A stretch of DNA of 64,000 nucleotides from Nocardioides sp. QY071 (GCF_029961765.1 NZ_CP124681.1:3720001-3784000); one strand, 5' to 3'; numbered from the stretch's first letter, positions 38,130-47,359 are shown. Made by a program: numbers and translations. The notes: generated from the letters alone by a model not told the origin.

Positions 38130-38148
38130 GCCACGACGCGGTCGCTGG

Positions 38149-39258
38149 TCAGTCCCGGGCGCGCTCGGCCAGCCGTCGACCGATCTTGGCCAGCTGATCC
38201 ATAGCCGAGATGGTCTCTCGTGCATGTGCCGATGCAGCCGTTCCCAGCTCGATCCGGGCGCGGATGCCGTGCATGATCGCGTAGAGGCGGAAGGCGTTGA
38301 ACGCCAAGTAGAAGTCAAGGTCGGCGATCTGCGCACGGCCCGTCCGCTCGCAGTACCTCGCGACGTACTCGGGCTCCGAGGGAATGCCTCGGTCTCGCAG
38401 CTGTGCCTCGCCCAGGGCGCCCAGCCCACCCGCGATGGCATTGGGCAAGTGGAACATCAACACGTTGTAGGCGAAGTCCGCGAGCGGATCGCCGAGCGTA
38501 GCCAGCTCCCAGTCGAGGATCGCGACGACCCGAGGCTCTGTCGGATGAAAGATGAGGTTGTCGCACTTCAGGTCGCCGTGGGCGATGGAGACGCTCTCCT
38601 CCGCGGGCACCCTCTCGCGAAGCCACGCCTGCAACCAGTCGATGTCGGCGTCGCGATCGCCAGGCACTGCCTCGTACTGTCGCGACCACCGCTCCAGCTG
38701 CCGACGCACATAGCCACCTGGGCGGCCGAAGTCGCTCAGTCCGACCGCGTCGGGACTCACCGCGTGCAGGGCCGCGACAACCTGGTTCATGTCGTCGAAC
38801 ATCACGGCTCGTTCGTCGGGCGCGACCCCAGGAAGGGAGCTGTCCCAGAAGATCCGGCCCTCCACCAGCTCCATGACATAGAACGGCGTCCCGATGATCG
38901 CCGGGTCTTCGGACTGTGCCAAGACCCGAGGGACCGGGATCCCGACGGCGTGCAGCGCCGACATCACCCGTGCTTCTCGATCGACAGCGTGCGCCCCCGG
39001 CACCAGCTCGCCCGGGGGCTTGCGCCGCAGCACGAAGTCACCACTGGGGGTGTGCAACCTGTAGGTGGGGTTCGACTGGCCGCCACGGAATTGCGCCACC
39101 TCGAGCGGGCCACCGATCGAGGGCACGGCCGAGTGCAACCAGTTCGCCAGCCGCTCGGAATCGAAGCGATATTCCTGCCGCACGGCGGTGACGCCGGAGT
39201 TGAGTTGCTGCCGGTCGGCGCCGCGGCCTTCCGTCGCTCTAGTCGTTGGCGAGTTCAA
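38149..39258 (-). CDS. aminoglycoside-phosphotransferase-fold kinase (ACAD10/11- or LvaA-like)
   Basis: A 369-aa protein of the APH/choline-kinase fold. FRGGQSNPTYRL is the nucleotide loop, FVLRRKPPGELVPGAH carries the ATP-binding Lys, SIAHGDLKCDNLIFH is the catalytic loop and AILDWELATLGDPLADFAY the metal-binding DW motif. This subgroup is the kinase half of mammalian ACAD10/11 and of bacterial LvaA, which phosphorylates 4-hydroxyacyl-CoA. TTG 39258 has GGGGAG 6 nt upstream and gives the best start. Last gene of the ACAD-SDR-ligase-lactonase-kinase operon. Confidence 0.85.
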   Translation of the reverse strand: MNSPTTRATEGRGADRQQLNSGVTAVRQEYRFDSERLANWLHSAVPSIGGPLEVAQFRGGQSNPTYRLHTPSGDFVLRRKPPGELVPGAHAVDREARVMSALHAVGIPVPRVLAQSEDPAIIGTPFYVMELVEGRIFWDSSLPGVAPDERAVMFDDMNQVVAALHAVSPDAVGLSDFGRPGGYVRRQLERWSRQYEAVPGDRDADIDWLQAWLRERVPAEESVSIAHGDLKCDNLIFHPTEPRVVAILDWELATLGDPLADFAYNVLMFHLPNAIAGGLGALGEAQLRDRGIPSEPEYVARYCERTGRAQIADLDFYLAFNAFRLYAIMHGIRARIELGTAASAHARETISAMDQLAKIGRRLAERARD

Positions 39259-39295
39259 CGGACTCTCCCCGAGGTGAGCTCGGGATGCGCGCCGA

Positions 39296-40168
39296 TCACA
39301 GCGCGACCCGGCAGACCGCCGCCGGCAGGCCGGGGGTTTCGACGCGCGTCTTGAAGATCCCCGCTCCGCGTTCGGTGTCGAGGCCCTCGGACCCTGAAAC
39401 GATGTAGAGATCACGCAGATCGTCGCCACCGAACGCCAGGCTCGTCACCATCGGGACGCCGATCTCGATGGATGCGACATGCTCACCTGCGGCGGAGAAG
39501 CAGCCCACCTGACCGCTGTGGGGAAGAGCCACCCAGACATTCCCGGCGGCATCGACGGCAAGTCCGTCAGGATGCTGTCCGGCGCCGGTTGTGACGAACG
39601 TGCGCTTGGCGCCGAGGTCGCCACTGCCATCCACGTCGTAGACGTTGACGGAGGAGCGGAGGGTGTCGGCGTGATACAGCAGTGATCCGTCCGGCGAGAA
39701 GCCCAGGCCATTGGTGAGAAGAATGTCGTCCGCTACCACCCGAGCCCGACCGTCGAGCTCGATGCAGAACAGCTGCCCGGGCTTGTCAGCGTCGCGTGAC
39801 TCGGAGGCCACGAAGGCGAGCGAGCCGACGTACAGGCGTCCGTGAGCGTCCACCGTCAGGTCGTTGTAGCCGACGATGCCATGGTCCGGGTCGTTCTCCT
39901 TGAGCACGTGGGTGCTCGTGTCTTCAGTGCCGACAAGGCCCTTGACGGCCACGTTGCGACCGCTGATGACGAGTCCGCCGGCGGCGTGGACCGCCATACC
40001 GCCGATCCCGCGCCGGTGCTCGATCACCGTCTCGACCAACCCCGAGTCGCTTACGCGTAGCACGCCTCCGGCCGTTGCATCGGCCACGACCAGTCCCTCT
40101 GGCGTCCAGACGGGGCCTTCGAGAAGTCCGTGGCCTGTCGAGACAAGATCTACTTCGTAAGTGCGCAT
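39296..40168 (-). CDS. SMP-30/gluconolactonase/LRE family protein
   Basis: A 290-aa six-bladed beta-propeller. LLEGPVWTPEGLVVADATAGGVLRV (with the metal-ligand Glu), GYNDLTVDAHGRLYVGSL, LTNGLGFSPDGSLLYHADTL and HPDGLAVDAAGNVWVAL are the family's repeated motifs, with conserved Asn and Asp metal ligands. The family hydrolyses lactones with a divalent metal. ATG 40168 is preferred over a GTG ten codons earlier that would overlap the ligase gene. Its place between the CoA ligase and the kinase suggests ring-opening to a hydroxy acid. Confidence 0.87.
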   Translation of the reverse strand: MRTYEVDLVSTGHGLLEGPVWTPEGLVVADATAGGVLRVSDSGLVETVIEHRRGIGGMAVHAAGGLVISGRNVAVKGLVGTEDTSTHVLKENDPDHGIVGYNDLTVDAHGRLYVGSLAFVASESRDADKPGQLFCIELDGRARVVADDILLTNGLGFSPDGSLLYHADTLRSSVNVYDVDGSGDLGAKRTFVTTGAGQHPDGLAVDAAGNVWVALPHSGQVGCFSAAGEHVASIEIGVPMVTSLAFGGDDLRDLYIVSGSEGLDTERGAGIFKTRVETPGLPAAVCRVAL

Positions 40169-40178
40169 GTGAGTCCGT

Positions 40179-41696
40179 TCAGGTTGTGGGAGTGGCACTC
40201 TGGGCCGCTTCGGTCTGGTGGCGCAGTACTCGCTTCAGCGTCTTGCCGGTGGGCCCGCGTGGCAGGTCGTCGACGACCGCGATCCATGCGGGGACCTTGT
40301 AGGAGGCCAGGCGGGTTGCGCAGAAGTCCCTCAGCACATCGTTGTCCGGCTCTTCGCCACCCCGAGCGACGACGTAGGCCACGGGGATCTCGCCGAAGCG
40401 TTCGTCGGGGATTCCGATGACAGCCGCTTCCGCCACCGTGTCGTGCTCGGCAAGTACGGATTCGATCTCGGCCGGGTAGATGTTCGCGCCGCCGCGGATG
40501 ATCATGTCCTTGATCCGACCGGAGATGTAGATGTTCCCCGCTGCATCGCGATGACCGAGGTCTCCCGAATGCACCCATCCGTCGATGATGGTGTCCTTCG
40601 TTGCCTCGGGGCGGTTGTAGTACTCGGTCATGTTGCTCGGGCTGCGGAAGACGATCTCGCCTACATCGCCCACCTCGACATCGGATCCGCTGGCGTCGAG
40701 GATACGGATCTCGCTGTCGCCGATCGGTGGGCCGACGGAGTCGGGGACAGGGGTGGAACCCGGCGGAAAGCCGGTGAGTGGAGTGCCCTCGGTCATGCCC
40801 CAAGCGTTGTGCAGCGTCTTGCCCGTCGCAGCCCGCATCCGCTCCACCAGACTCCACGGCAGGCTTGCCGCTGACGAGACGCAAACCCGGAGGCTGTCCA
40901 GCGAACCGACCTCTTCCTGCGGGTGCGACTCGATGAACTCACAGAGCATGACGTACATAGTCGGCACCCACATGATGACGGTGGCCCCGTAGCGATCGAT
41001 GGCGCGCGCGGCCTCCGCTGGATGGAATCGCTCTTGGAGGACCACTGTCGCGCCGATGGCGATGTGCCCCATCGCAGCAATGGTGGAGTGCATGATGAAT
41101 GCGAGCGACCCGTTGATGAGGATCGAGTCGTCAGATGTCGAGCCGACCCAGGTCGTCGTCCGGCTGAGTGTCGCCGCGACGCCGCGGTGCGGCAGCACAG
41201 CACCTTTCGGATGGCCGGTCGTGCCGGACGTGTAGTGGATCAGTGCCGGGTGCGTCGGGTCGAGGTCGACCACAGTCGGCCACTGGCTCGTGTCCACCCC
41301 GTGCCACGACTGGTTCCCGGGGTCGTCGAGAACCTCGATCGGACAGGTCATCTCTTGCGGAACCCGCGACTGATTCCTGTCGTCGACGACCACCAACGCC
41401 GGTGTGCAGTCTTCCAGGATGAAGGCGACCTCGGACGCCGACAGTGCGGGGTTCAGCGGTACCAGGGTGGCGCCGCGCGCCAAGCAGGCGCAGTAGATCG
41501 CCAGCCACTCCGGTCGGTTGTACGACAGCAGTGCAACGCGATCCCTCATGCCGACCCCGGCCGCGTCCAACTGTGCGGCCGCCTCGGCGACAAGCGTTCG
41601 GAAAGCTCCTACGGTCACCTCGCGATCACGAAAGTGGATGATCGGGCGCGTCCCGGCTCGCGACTCGAGATCCGTCATGAAGTCAACGACGTTCAT
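40179..41696 (-). CDS. AMP-dependent fatty acid/aryl-CoA ligase
   Basis: A 505-aa ANL enzyme with P-loop YTSGTTGHPKGA, A5 NAWGMTEGT, HSGDLGHRDAAGNIYISGRIKD (A7/A8), GANIYPAEIE hinge and the catalytic-lysine motif PRGPTGKTLKR. FadD3/FadD13-like ligases of actinobacterial catabolic clusters share this layout. It would activate the pathway acid to its CoA ester. Spacing to neighbouring SDR and lactonase genes is 10-13 nt. Confidence 0.88.
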   Translation of the reverse strand: MNVVDFMTDLESRAGTRPIIHFRDREVTVGAFRTLVAEAAAQLDAAGVGMRDRVALLSYNRPEWLAIYCACLARGATLVPLNPALSASEVAFILEDCTPALVVVDDRNQSRVPQEMTCPIEVLDDPGNQSWHGVDTSQWPTVVDLDPTHPALIHYTSGTTGHPKGAVLPHRGVAATLSRTTTWVGSTSDDSILINGSLAFIMHSTIAAMGHIAIGATVVLQERFHPAEAARAIDRYGATVIMWVPTMYVMLCEFIESHPQEEVGSLDSLRVCVSSAASLPWSLVERMRAATGKTLHNAWGMTEGTPLTGFPPGSTPVPDSVGPPIGDSEIRILDASGSDVEVGDVGEIVFRSPSNMTEYYNRPEATKDTIIDGWVHSGDLGHRDAAGNIYISGRIKDMIIRGGANIYPAEIESVLAEHDTVAEAAVIGIPDERFGEIPVAYVVARGGEEPDNDVLRDFCATRLASYKVPAWIAVVDDLPRGPTGKTLKRVLRHQTEAAQSATPTT

Positions 41697-41709
41697 TGCT
41701 CAGTCCTTC

Positions 41710-42483
41710 CTAACCATGCATCGTGAGGCCACCGGACACACTGATGACCTGACCAGTGATGAAAGCGGCCTCGTCCGTTGCAAGGAACACGGCAATCCCT
41801 GCCACGTCCTCTGGCTCTCCCATCCGTCGCATCGGCACCGCCTTGGTCATCCGCTCGAGGATGTGCTTGGCGTTCACATCGTCACCGTCCAGTGCGTCCT
41901 CCATCATCTTGGTCCGGGTGGGGCCAGGAGCGACCACGTTGAGGGTGATCCCGTGTCTCGCGACCTCACGGGCGATGGACTTCGACAACGCGATGGTGCC
42001 GGCCTTGCAGGCCGAATAGACCGCTTGGCCGGTGGAACCGATGCGTCCCGCATCAGAAGAGATGGTGACGATCCGTCCGCCTCCACGGCCGACCATACGA
42101 GTGAGCACCGCGTGCGTGACGTTGATCGGACCCTTGAGGTTGATGGCGATGATCAGGTCGCGGTGCGCCTCGTCGTTGTCGAGGAACGGCATGAGCGAAT
42201 CCCAGCCAGCGTTGTTGATGAGGATGTCAATAGGACCCAGGGCGGCCTCGATCGACTCCACTCCACTGACGACGGCAGCATTGTCACTGATGTCCGCCAC
42301 CGCGACCGCCGCCGCAACACCAGCCGACCGTACCTCTTCCGCTATCGCGCGTGCGGGCCGTTCATCGCGATCGATGATGCCGATCGACGCACCCGAAGCC
42401 GCGAGCCGCCTGACGATGGCCGCGCCGATCCCGTTCCCGCCGCCGGTCACCAACGCGACCTTGCCGTCGAGTTGGCTGTTCAC
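41710..42483 (-). CDS. short-chain dehydrogenase, BadH-like (2-hydroxycyclohexanecarboxyl-CoA dehydrogenase type)
   Basis: A 257-aa SDR. TGGGNGIG binds the nucleotide; PIDILINNAGWD, SSDAGRIGSTG with the catalytic Ser, and YSACK. Several stretches resemble BadH of alicyclic acid degradation as I recall it: NNAGWD-PFL, ISSDAGRIGSTG, PGPT-T, FITGQVISVSGGLTM-G. BadH oxidises 2-hydroxycyclohexanecarboxyl-CoA to the 2-oxo form. GTG start overlaps the ACAD stop (GTGA). A general 3-hydroxyacyl-CoA dehydrogenase role is the alternative. Confidence 0.82.
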   Translation of the reverse strand: MNSQLDGKVALVTGGGNGIGAAIVRRLAASGASIGIIDRDERPARAIAEEVRSAGVAAAVAVADISDNAAVVSGVESIEAALGPIDILINNAGWDSLMPFLDNDEAHRDLIIAINLKGPINVTHAVLTRMVGRGGGRIVTISSDAGRIGSTGQAVYSACKAGTIALSKSIAREVARHGITLNVVAPGPTRTKMMEDALDGDDVNAKHILERMTKAVPMRRMGEPEDVAGIAVFLATDEAAFITGQVISVSGGLTMHG

Positions 42484-43607
42484 ACGAGCTCCCGCTGGAT
42501 GAGCATCTTCAGCACTTCGCTGGTGCCCTCATAGATTTGCAGGATCCGCTGATCTCGGTAGAGCTTCTCGACCATCCCTCCGCCAGCAAAGCCGGCACCG
42601 CCGAAGATCTGCACGGCATCGCTGCACACTCTCTCTGCCATCTCCGAGGCAAACAGCTTCGCCATTGCCGACTCCCGCATGGAGCGCTCACCCGTCTCCT
42701 TCAGGAACGCCGCACGCAGGTACATCTGACGGGCAACCTCGATGCTCGTCGCCATCTCGGCGAGCTTGAACCCGATCGCCTGGTGTTGCACGATCGGTCG
42801 GCCGAACGTGGTCCGCTCCTTTGCATACTCGAGCGCGAGGTCGAACGCTCGCTGGGCGACTCCGACGCTCTGCGCTGCGACTCCGATCCGACTGGTGTCG
42901 AGTCCGTCCAGGATGTTCTTGTAGCCGGTCCCCACCTCCCCCAGCACGTGGTCATCGGTCAACTCGAGGTCGTCCAGTGAGATCTGGCAGATGTCGACCA
43001 CGCGATGGCCCATCTTCGGCTCGCGTCGAATCACGTTGTACCCCGGCATGTCGGGTCGCACGAGGAACAGCGTCAGACCACCGACACCCGCGCCCGGATC
43101 GGTCGTCGCGAGCAGGATTCCTGCGCCGGAAGTCGCTCCGCCGGTGATCCACACCTTCTCGCCGTTGATCACCCAACCGCCCTCGCGCCGCGTCGCCCTG
43201 GTGCGGACCTGGGACAGATCGGAGCCAGCGTGCGCTTCGCTGAGGAGTAGGGAGATGTAGTACTCCCCCGCCACAGCGGGCTTGAGGAACTCGTCTTGCT
43301 GCCACGGAGTGCCCAACTCGGCGAGCTTCGAACCGAAAGGAAAATTGGTGCCACCGACCTGGTTGGCGATCGCGCAGTCACCCTTGGCGAGCTCCTCGAT
43401 CATGAGCGCCCAAGCAGTGACCCCTGCCCCCGCACCGCCGTACTGCTGGTCGACGGCCAAACCGAAGAAGCCCTGCTCTCCGAGGCTGCGCCACACCTTC
43501 TCAGGCACGGCTCCTTCGCTCTCCCATTGCTGGATGTTCGGCGAGATCTCGCGGTCGACATAGGCCCGCGTCGCATCGCGAATCGAGAGCTGGAGTTCTG
43601 TCAGCAT
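42480..43607 (-). CDS. acyl-CoA dehydrogenase
   Basis: A 375-aa flavoenzyme of normal length. LLLSEAHAGSDLSQVRTRA, WVINGEKVWITGGATSGAGILLATTD, KERTTFGRPIVQHQAIGFKLAEMA, DAVQIFGGAGFAGGG and QIYEGTSEVLKMLIQREL are standard, the Glu of YEGT being the usual catalytic base. It introduces the C2=C3 double bond of an acyl-CoA, passing electrons to ETF. First gene of a five-gene operon; the TTGACA/shared-motif promoter lies 49 bp upstream. Confidence 0.9.
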   Translation of the reverse strand: MLTELQLSIRDATRAYVDREISPNIQQWESEGAVPEKVWRSLGEQGFFGLAVDQQYGGAGAGVTAWALMIEELAKGDCAIANQVGGTNFPFGSKLAELGTPWQQDEFLKPAVAGEYYISLLLSEAHAGSDLSQVRTRATRREGGWVINGEKVWITGGATSGAGILLATTDPGAGVGGLTLFLVRPDMPGYNVIRREPKMGHRVVDICQISLDDLELTDDHVLGEVGTGYKNILDGLDTSRIGVAAQSVGVAQRAFDLALEYAKERTTFGRPIVQHQAIGFKLAEMATSIEVARQMYLRAAFLKETGERSMRESAMAKLFASEMAERVCSDAVQIFGGAGFAGGGMVEKLYRDQRILQIYEGTSEVLKMLIQRELV

Positions 43608-43653
43608 GTGCACCTGCCCGTTGGGTCTGCCGCACCCGTCGGCGGCCCTCCAA

Positions 43654-43682
43654 TTTCTATACTTGCGAATCACTATTGTCAA
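43654..43682 (-). promoter_or_regulatory. promoter of the ACAD-SDR-ligase-lactonase-kinase operon with shared motif
   Basis: Minus strand TTGACA (43682-43677) with a TATAGA/TAGAAA -10 candidate 15-17 bp on. The 19-bp shared element lies at 43656-43674 (plus strand TATACT-N4-GAATCACT). It could also serve the divergent crotonase gene. Confidence 0.6.
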
Positions 43683-43789
43683 GATTCGCTTCTTCTCGGT
43701 ACCTTGCCTCTCACCCGTGGAGCACGCCGCGGGGCTTAGGTCCACCGGCTCCATCGGCGGGCCGGCCACTGACGATGCGAAGGACCTCG

Positions 43790-44614
43790 ATGCACCCCAC
43801 TCCCTGGACCGCCTTCCGAGTCGACGTGGCCGACCTGATCGCCACGGTCACTCTGCTGAAGAGAGGCCCCACCCCCTCGATGGGCGCAGCGCACTTCGAG
43901 GAGTTGCCGCTCGTCTTCTCCGGTCTGGAGGCGCGAGACGACGTCCGCGTCATCGTCATCAGAGGAGCCGGAGACCACTTCTCGTTCGGCCTCGACCTCG
44001 TCGACATGCGTCCCTTGCTCGATCTGGCAAGGCCGGGAGCGAACGCGGCCGACCGACAGGCCCTTCTGCGACGCATTGCGGACCTGCAAGCCGCCTTCAC
44101 GCGGGTCGCCGCAACGACCAAGCCAGTTGTCGCAGCCGTTGACGGCTGGTGCATTGGCGCTGGCCTGGACCTCATCTCGGCGGCTGATCTGAGGATCGCC
44201 ACTCAGGGTGCGAGGTTCAGCATTCGCGAGACGAGGATGGCCATGGTCGCCGACCTCGGCAGTCTGCAGCGCCTGGTCGGGATCATTGGGGATGGGCACC
44301 TGCGAGAACTGGCGCTCACCGGACGAGACTTCACCGCCGCCGACGGTCTACAGATCGGCTTGCTCAATCGTGTTGTGACCGATGTCGGCGCGCTCCACGC
44401 CACCACTATGGAGCTCGCAAAGGAGCTGGCTCACAACTCGCCGCTGGTACTTTCAGGCGTCAAGAGAGTGCTGAGCGAGCAACGTGAAAGCCGTGTGCGA
44501 GCGGGACTGGAGCTCGTTGCCGCCTGGAACGCGGCGTTCATGCCGAGCGACGATCTGCTTGAGGCGCTCAACGCCTTCGCGGAACGACGGCGGGCCGAGT
44601 TCAGCGGTCGCTGA
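43790..44614 (+). CDS. crotonase family protein, dienoyl-CoA isomerase-like (ECH1 type)
   Basis: A 274-aa protein. FSFGLDLVDM resembles the SSGIDLMDM of ECH1; WCIGAGLDLISAADLRIATQGARFSIRETRMAMVADLGSLQRL conserves the three acidic residues of delta3,5-delta2,4-dienoyl-CoA isomerase (Asp of AADL, Glu of RET, Asp of VADLG). That enzyme shifts conjugated double bonds and works ahead of a dienoyl-CoA reductase, which is encoded next door at 45214-47235. ATG 43790 has GAAGGA 5 nt upstream. Its 3' end overlaps the convergent padR gene by 14 nt. Confidence 0.82.
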   Translation: MHPTPWTAFRVDVADLIATVTLLKRGPTPSMGAAHFEELPLVFSGLEARDDVRVIVIRGAGDHFSFGLDLVDMRPLLDLARPGANAADRQALLRRIADLQAAFTRVAATTKPVVAAVDGWCIGAGLDLISAADLRIATQGARFSIRETRMAMVADLGSLQRLVGIIGDGHLRELALTGRDFTAADGLQIGLLNRVVTDVGALHATTMELAKELAHNSPLVLSGVKRVLSEQRESRVRAGLELVAAWNAAFMPSDDLLEALNAFAERRRAEFSGR

Positions 44615-45158
44615 CCTGATCGCTGGAGTCGAGCGTGGCCAAGACGTCGATGGCCTCCGAGAGCCACGTCATCCAGTGATTCTCGAGGCCGATGCCGGCC
44701 TCGAGGATCAGCATCCGTAGCCGGGCACCCGGGTCCTCGCCGACATCGGCGAAATCGCGCTCGGCAATCTCGAGATACTCGGCGTGCTGCCGCGCATGAG
44801 CGTCGCGATGGGCTCTCATCTGTTGCAGGAGCGGTCCCGGCCCCACCACCGAGGCCGCACGCAATCGCACCAGGAGCGCGTCACGGTTGCGCTCGGGCTC
44901 CTCGTCCTGCGCAAGCCAAGCGATCAGGGCGGAGCGGCCTGCCGGTAGTACCCGATAGAGCTTTCGCCGACCTCGCGACCGCGGTTGCGGAACCGATTCG
45001 ACCCATTGCTCTGTCTCCAAGCGGGCGAGTTCTCGATAGATGCTCTGATGCGTGGCGGGCCAGAAGTACCCGATTGATCTGTCGAAGCGCCGCGCCAGGT
45101 CGAGCCCGGACGACGGCCGCTCAAGGAGCGCGGTGAGGATGGCGTGGCGCAGCGACAT
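44601..45158 (-). CDS. PadR family transcriptional regulator
   Basis: A 185-aa regulator. LRHAILTALLERPSSGLDLARRFDRSIGYFWPATHQSIYRELARLE is the PadR winged helix, followed by the Vir-type coiled C-terminal domain. PadR proteins commonly respond to phenolic acids or other small ligands (family knowledge). It lies 55 nt after the dienoyl-CoA reductase gene on the same strand. Confidence 0.88.
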   Translation of the reverse strand: MSLRHAILTALLERPSSGLDLARRFDRSIGYFWPATHQSIYRELARLETEQWVESVPQPRSRGRRKLYRVLPAGRSALIAWLAQDEEPERNRDALLVRLRAASVVGPGPLLQQMRAHRDAHARQHAEYLEIAERDFADVGEDPGARLRMLILEAGIGLENHWMTWLSEAIDVLATLDSSDQVSDR

Positions 45159-45213
45159 GGCACCTCTCGGCTCGGACCTACCCTGCTGGGCGACGATACC
45201 GTCACTCTGGCCG

Positions 45214-47235
45214 TCAGATCATCGCGGCGAGCGTGACCCCCTGGTGGATGGCGCGCTTAGCGTCCAGCTCGGCCGCCACGTCGGCACCACCGATGAGGCG
45301 TACCGCGACGCCCGCGGCCTCCAGCTCGGGCAGGAGCTCCCGCTGGGGCTCCTGACCAGCACAGACGATGACGTTGTCCACCTCGAGCGTCAGTGCCTCC
45401 CCGTCCACGAGGACATGGAGCCCGTCGTCATCGACGCGGACGTAAGTGACCCCCGCCATCACCTGCACTCCACGCCCGGCCAACTCCGCACGATGGATCC
45501 ACCCGGTGGTGACACCTAGGCCAGCCCCTACCTTCGTAGCCTTCCGTTGCAACAGGTAGACCTGCCGATGTGAACGGCGGGAATGGGCGGGGGCGAGACC
45601 TCCGGGAGACTCGAAGGTCGGATCGACACCCCAGTGCTCATAGAACTTCGCGATGTCGAGGCTGGCCGGCGGGCCGTCCTGCGTGACGAATTCCGCAACA
45701 TCGAAGCCGATTCCTCCAGCTCCGACGATGGCGACCCGAGCACCGAGTTCCACCTCCTCGCGCAACACCTGGAGGTAGGTCACTACCTTGGCATGATCGG
45801 CTCCATCGAGTTCCAGGGCCCGGGGAACGATTCCCGTCGCCAGGACCACCTCGTCGACTCCTGCCTCGATCAGGTCCTGCGCACCGACTCGTGAGCCGAG
45901 CATGAGGTCTACCCCTACCCGCGGCAGCTCGGTTCGGAAGTAGCGGAGAGTTTCGCTGAACTCCTCCTTGCCCGGAATGCGACGAGCGATGTCAAACTGA
46001 CCACCGATGGTGGATGCGGCGTCATGAAGGACCACGCGATGGCCCTTGCGCGCCGCAGCCAGCGAGAACGCCATGCCAGCCGGTCCGGCGCCGACGACGG
46101 CGATGCGCTTGCTCCTTCGCGTCGGTGCGAGGTCGATGATCGTCTCGTTGCACGCGCGGGGATTGACGAGACACGACGTGATTTTCCCGCTCAGGGTGTG
46201 GTCGATGCACGCCTGGTTGCATCCGATGCACGTATTGATCCGGTCGGCGTGGCCGTCGCGAGCCTTCGCCACGAACTGAGGATCGGCCAGGAGCGGGCGG
46301 GCAAGTGAGACCAGGTCGGCCACCCCTCGCTCCAGCAGATCTTCGGCCACATCAGGCGTGTTGATCCGGTTGCTGGCCACCACGGGGATGCCGACAGCTG
46401 CCCGGATGGTTCCTGTGGCGGCCGCAAATGCAGCCCGCGGGACGGAGGTGGCGATGGTGGGAACTCGAGCCTCGTGCCAACCGAATCCGGTGTTGAGAAG
46501 GTCGACGCCCGCCACCTCCAGCTCCTTGGCCAGACTCGTCGTCTCAGCCATCGTGGAGCCGCCTGGCACCAGGTCCAGGGCGGAGAGCCGGAACGAGATG
46601 AGAAAGTCGCTGCCGAGTCGCGCCCTGGTGCGACGCACGATGTCGAGCGCGAACCGCGTACGACGATCGAAGTCGCCTCCCCACTCGTCGTCGCGCGTGT
46701 TGGTGCACGAGGCCAGGAAGGTATTGATCAGGTAGCCCTCGGAGCCCATGATCTCGACCCCGTCATACCCGGCCTCTCGCGCGAGGAGAGCAGCGTTCAC
46801 GAAGTCCTCGATGGTCGCTTCGACCTCGGCCGACTCCAGCGCCCGCGGCTCGAAGGCACTGATCGGCGCGCGCAGTGTGCTCGGCCCGACCAGGTCTGCA
46901 TGCTTCGCATACCGTCCGTAGTGGAGAATCTGCATCGCGATCCGTCCGCCGGCTGCGTGAACAGCGTCGGTGATGATCCGATGGGACTCGACGTCCTCGG
47001 CGGTCGTCATCGCGGCGCCGTCCTCCCAAGGCCTTCCCGCCTCGTTCGGAGCGATTCCCCCCGTAACCATCAGCCCGACGCCGCCTCGCGCACGCTCTGC
47101 GTAGAACGCGGCCATCCGCTCGAATCCGCCGCTCACCTCTTCCAAACCCAGGTGCATCGAGCCCATGACCACCCGGTTCGGCAGATCGAGGGAGCCGACG
47201 CTCAGGCGTTCCATCAGTCGGGGATAGCGGGACAT
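45214..47235 (-). CDS. 2,4-dienoyl-CoA reductase-like (FadH) flavo-iron-sulfur protein
   Basis: A 673-aa three-domain enzyme of the FadH/trimethylamine-dehydrogenase class. Residues 1-360 are an FMN Old Yellow Enzyme barrel (GVEIMGSEGYLINTFLAS, NTRDDEWGG, then GVADLVSLARPLLADP). A Cys cluster CIGCNQACI plus SCLVNPRAC binds [4Fe-4S]. The C-terminal half binds FAD/NADPH (VVGAGPAGMAFSLAAARKGH, VAIVGAGGIGFDVAEF). It would reduce a dienoyl-CoA with NADPH. ATG 47235 has GGAAGGA 6 nt upstream. Confidence 0.87.
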   Translation of the reverse strand: MSRYPRLMERLSVGSLDLPNRVVMGSMHLGLEEVSGGFERMAAFYAERARGGVGLMVTGGIAPNEAGRPWEDGAAMTTAEDVESHRIITDAVHAAGGRIAMQILHYGRYAKHADLVGPSTLRAPISAFEPRALESAEVEATIEDFVNAALLAREAGYDGVEIMGSEGYLINTFLASCTNTRDDEWGGDFDRRTRFALDIVRRTRARLGSDFLISFRLSALDLVPGGSTMAETTSLAKELEVAGVDLLNTGFGWHEARVPTIATSVPRAAFAAATGTIRAAVGIPVVASNRINTPDVAEDLLERGVADLVSLARPLLADPQFVAKARDGHADRINTCIGCNQACIDHTLSGKITSCLVNPRACNETIIDLAPTRRSKRIAVVGAGPAGMAFSLAAARKGHRVVLHDAASTIGGQFDIARRIPGKEEFSETLRYFRTELPRVGVDLMLGSRVGAQDLIEAGVDEVVLATGIVPRALELDGADHAKVVTYLQVLREEVELGARVAIVGAGGIGFDVAEFVTQDGPPASLDIAKFYEHWGVDPTFESPGGLAPAHSRRSHRQVYLLQRKATKVGAGLGVTTGWIHRAELAGRGVQVMAGVTYVRVDDDGLHVLVDGEALTLEVDNVIVCAGQEPQRELLPELEAAGVAVRLIGGADVAAELDAKRAIHQGVTLAAMI

Positions 47236-47279
47236 TGAAGGTCCTTCCAATGACGCGAAACAGACTTGCCAGGCGATTA

Positions 47280-47293
47280 TGCACCTAAGTGCA
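47280..47293. promoter_or_regulatory. palindrome upstream of the dienoyl-CoA reductase gene
   Basis: TGCAC-CTAA-GTGCA, a perfect inverted repeat 45 bp before the start codon. A regulator site is plausible, but no relative of it is seen elsewhere in the window. Confidence 0.4.
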
Positions 47294-47328
47294 CAATCAC
47301 GCGTATCGCCACCTCCTCTGGTGAGATC

Positions 47329-47359
47329 GCCGTCCGGCGAACACGGTTCGCCGGACGGC
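47329..47359. terminator. strong 13-bp hairpin between tetR (47496-48068) and the dienoyl-CoA reductase gene
   Basis: GCCGTCCGGCGAA (47329-47341) pairs perfectly with TTCGCCGGACGGC (47347-47359) around a 5-nt loop. It is about 135 nt past the tetR stop on the minus strand. No T-tract. Nothing else is seen in 47236-47495 beyond this and the palindrome at 47280. Confidence 0.6.
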
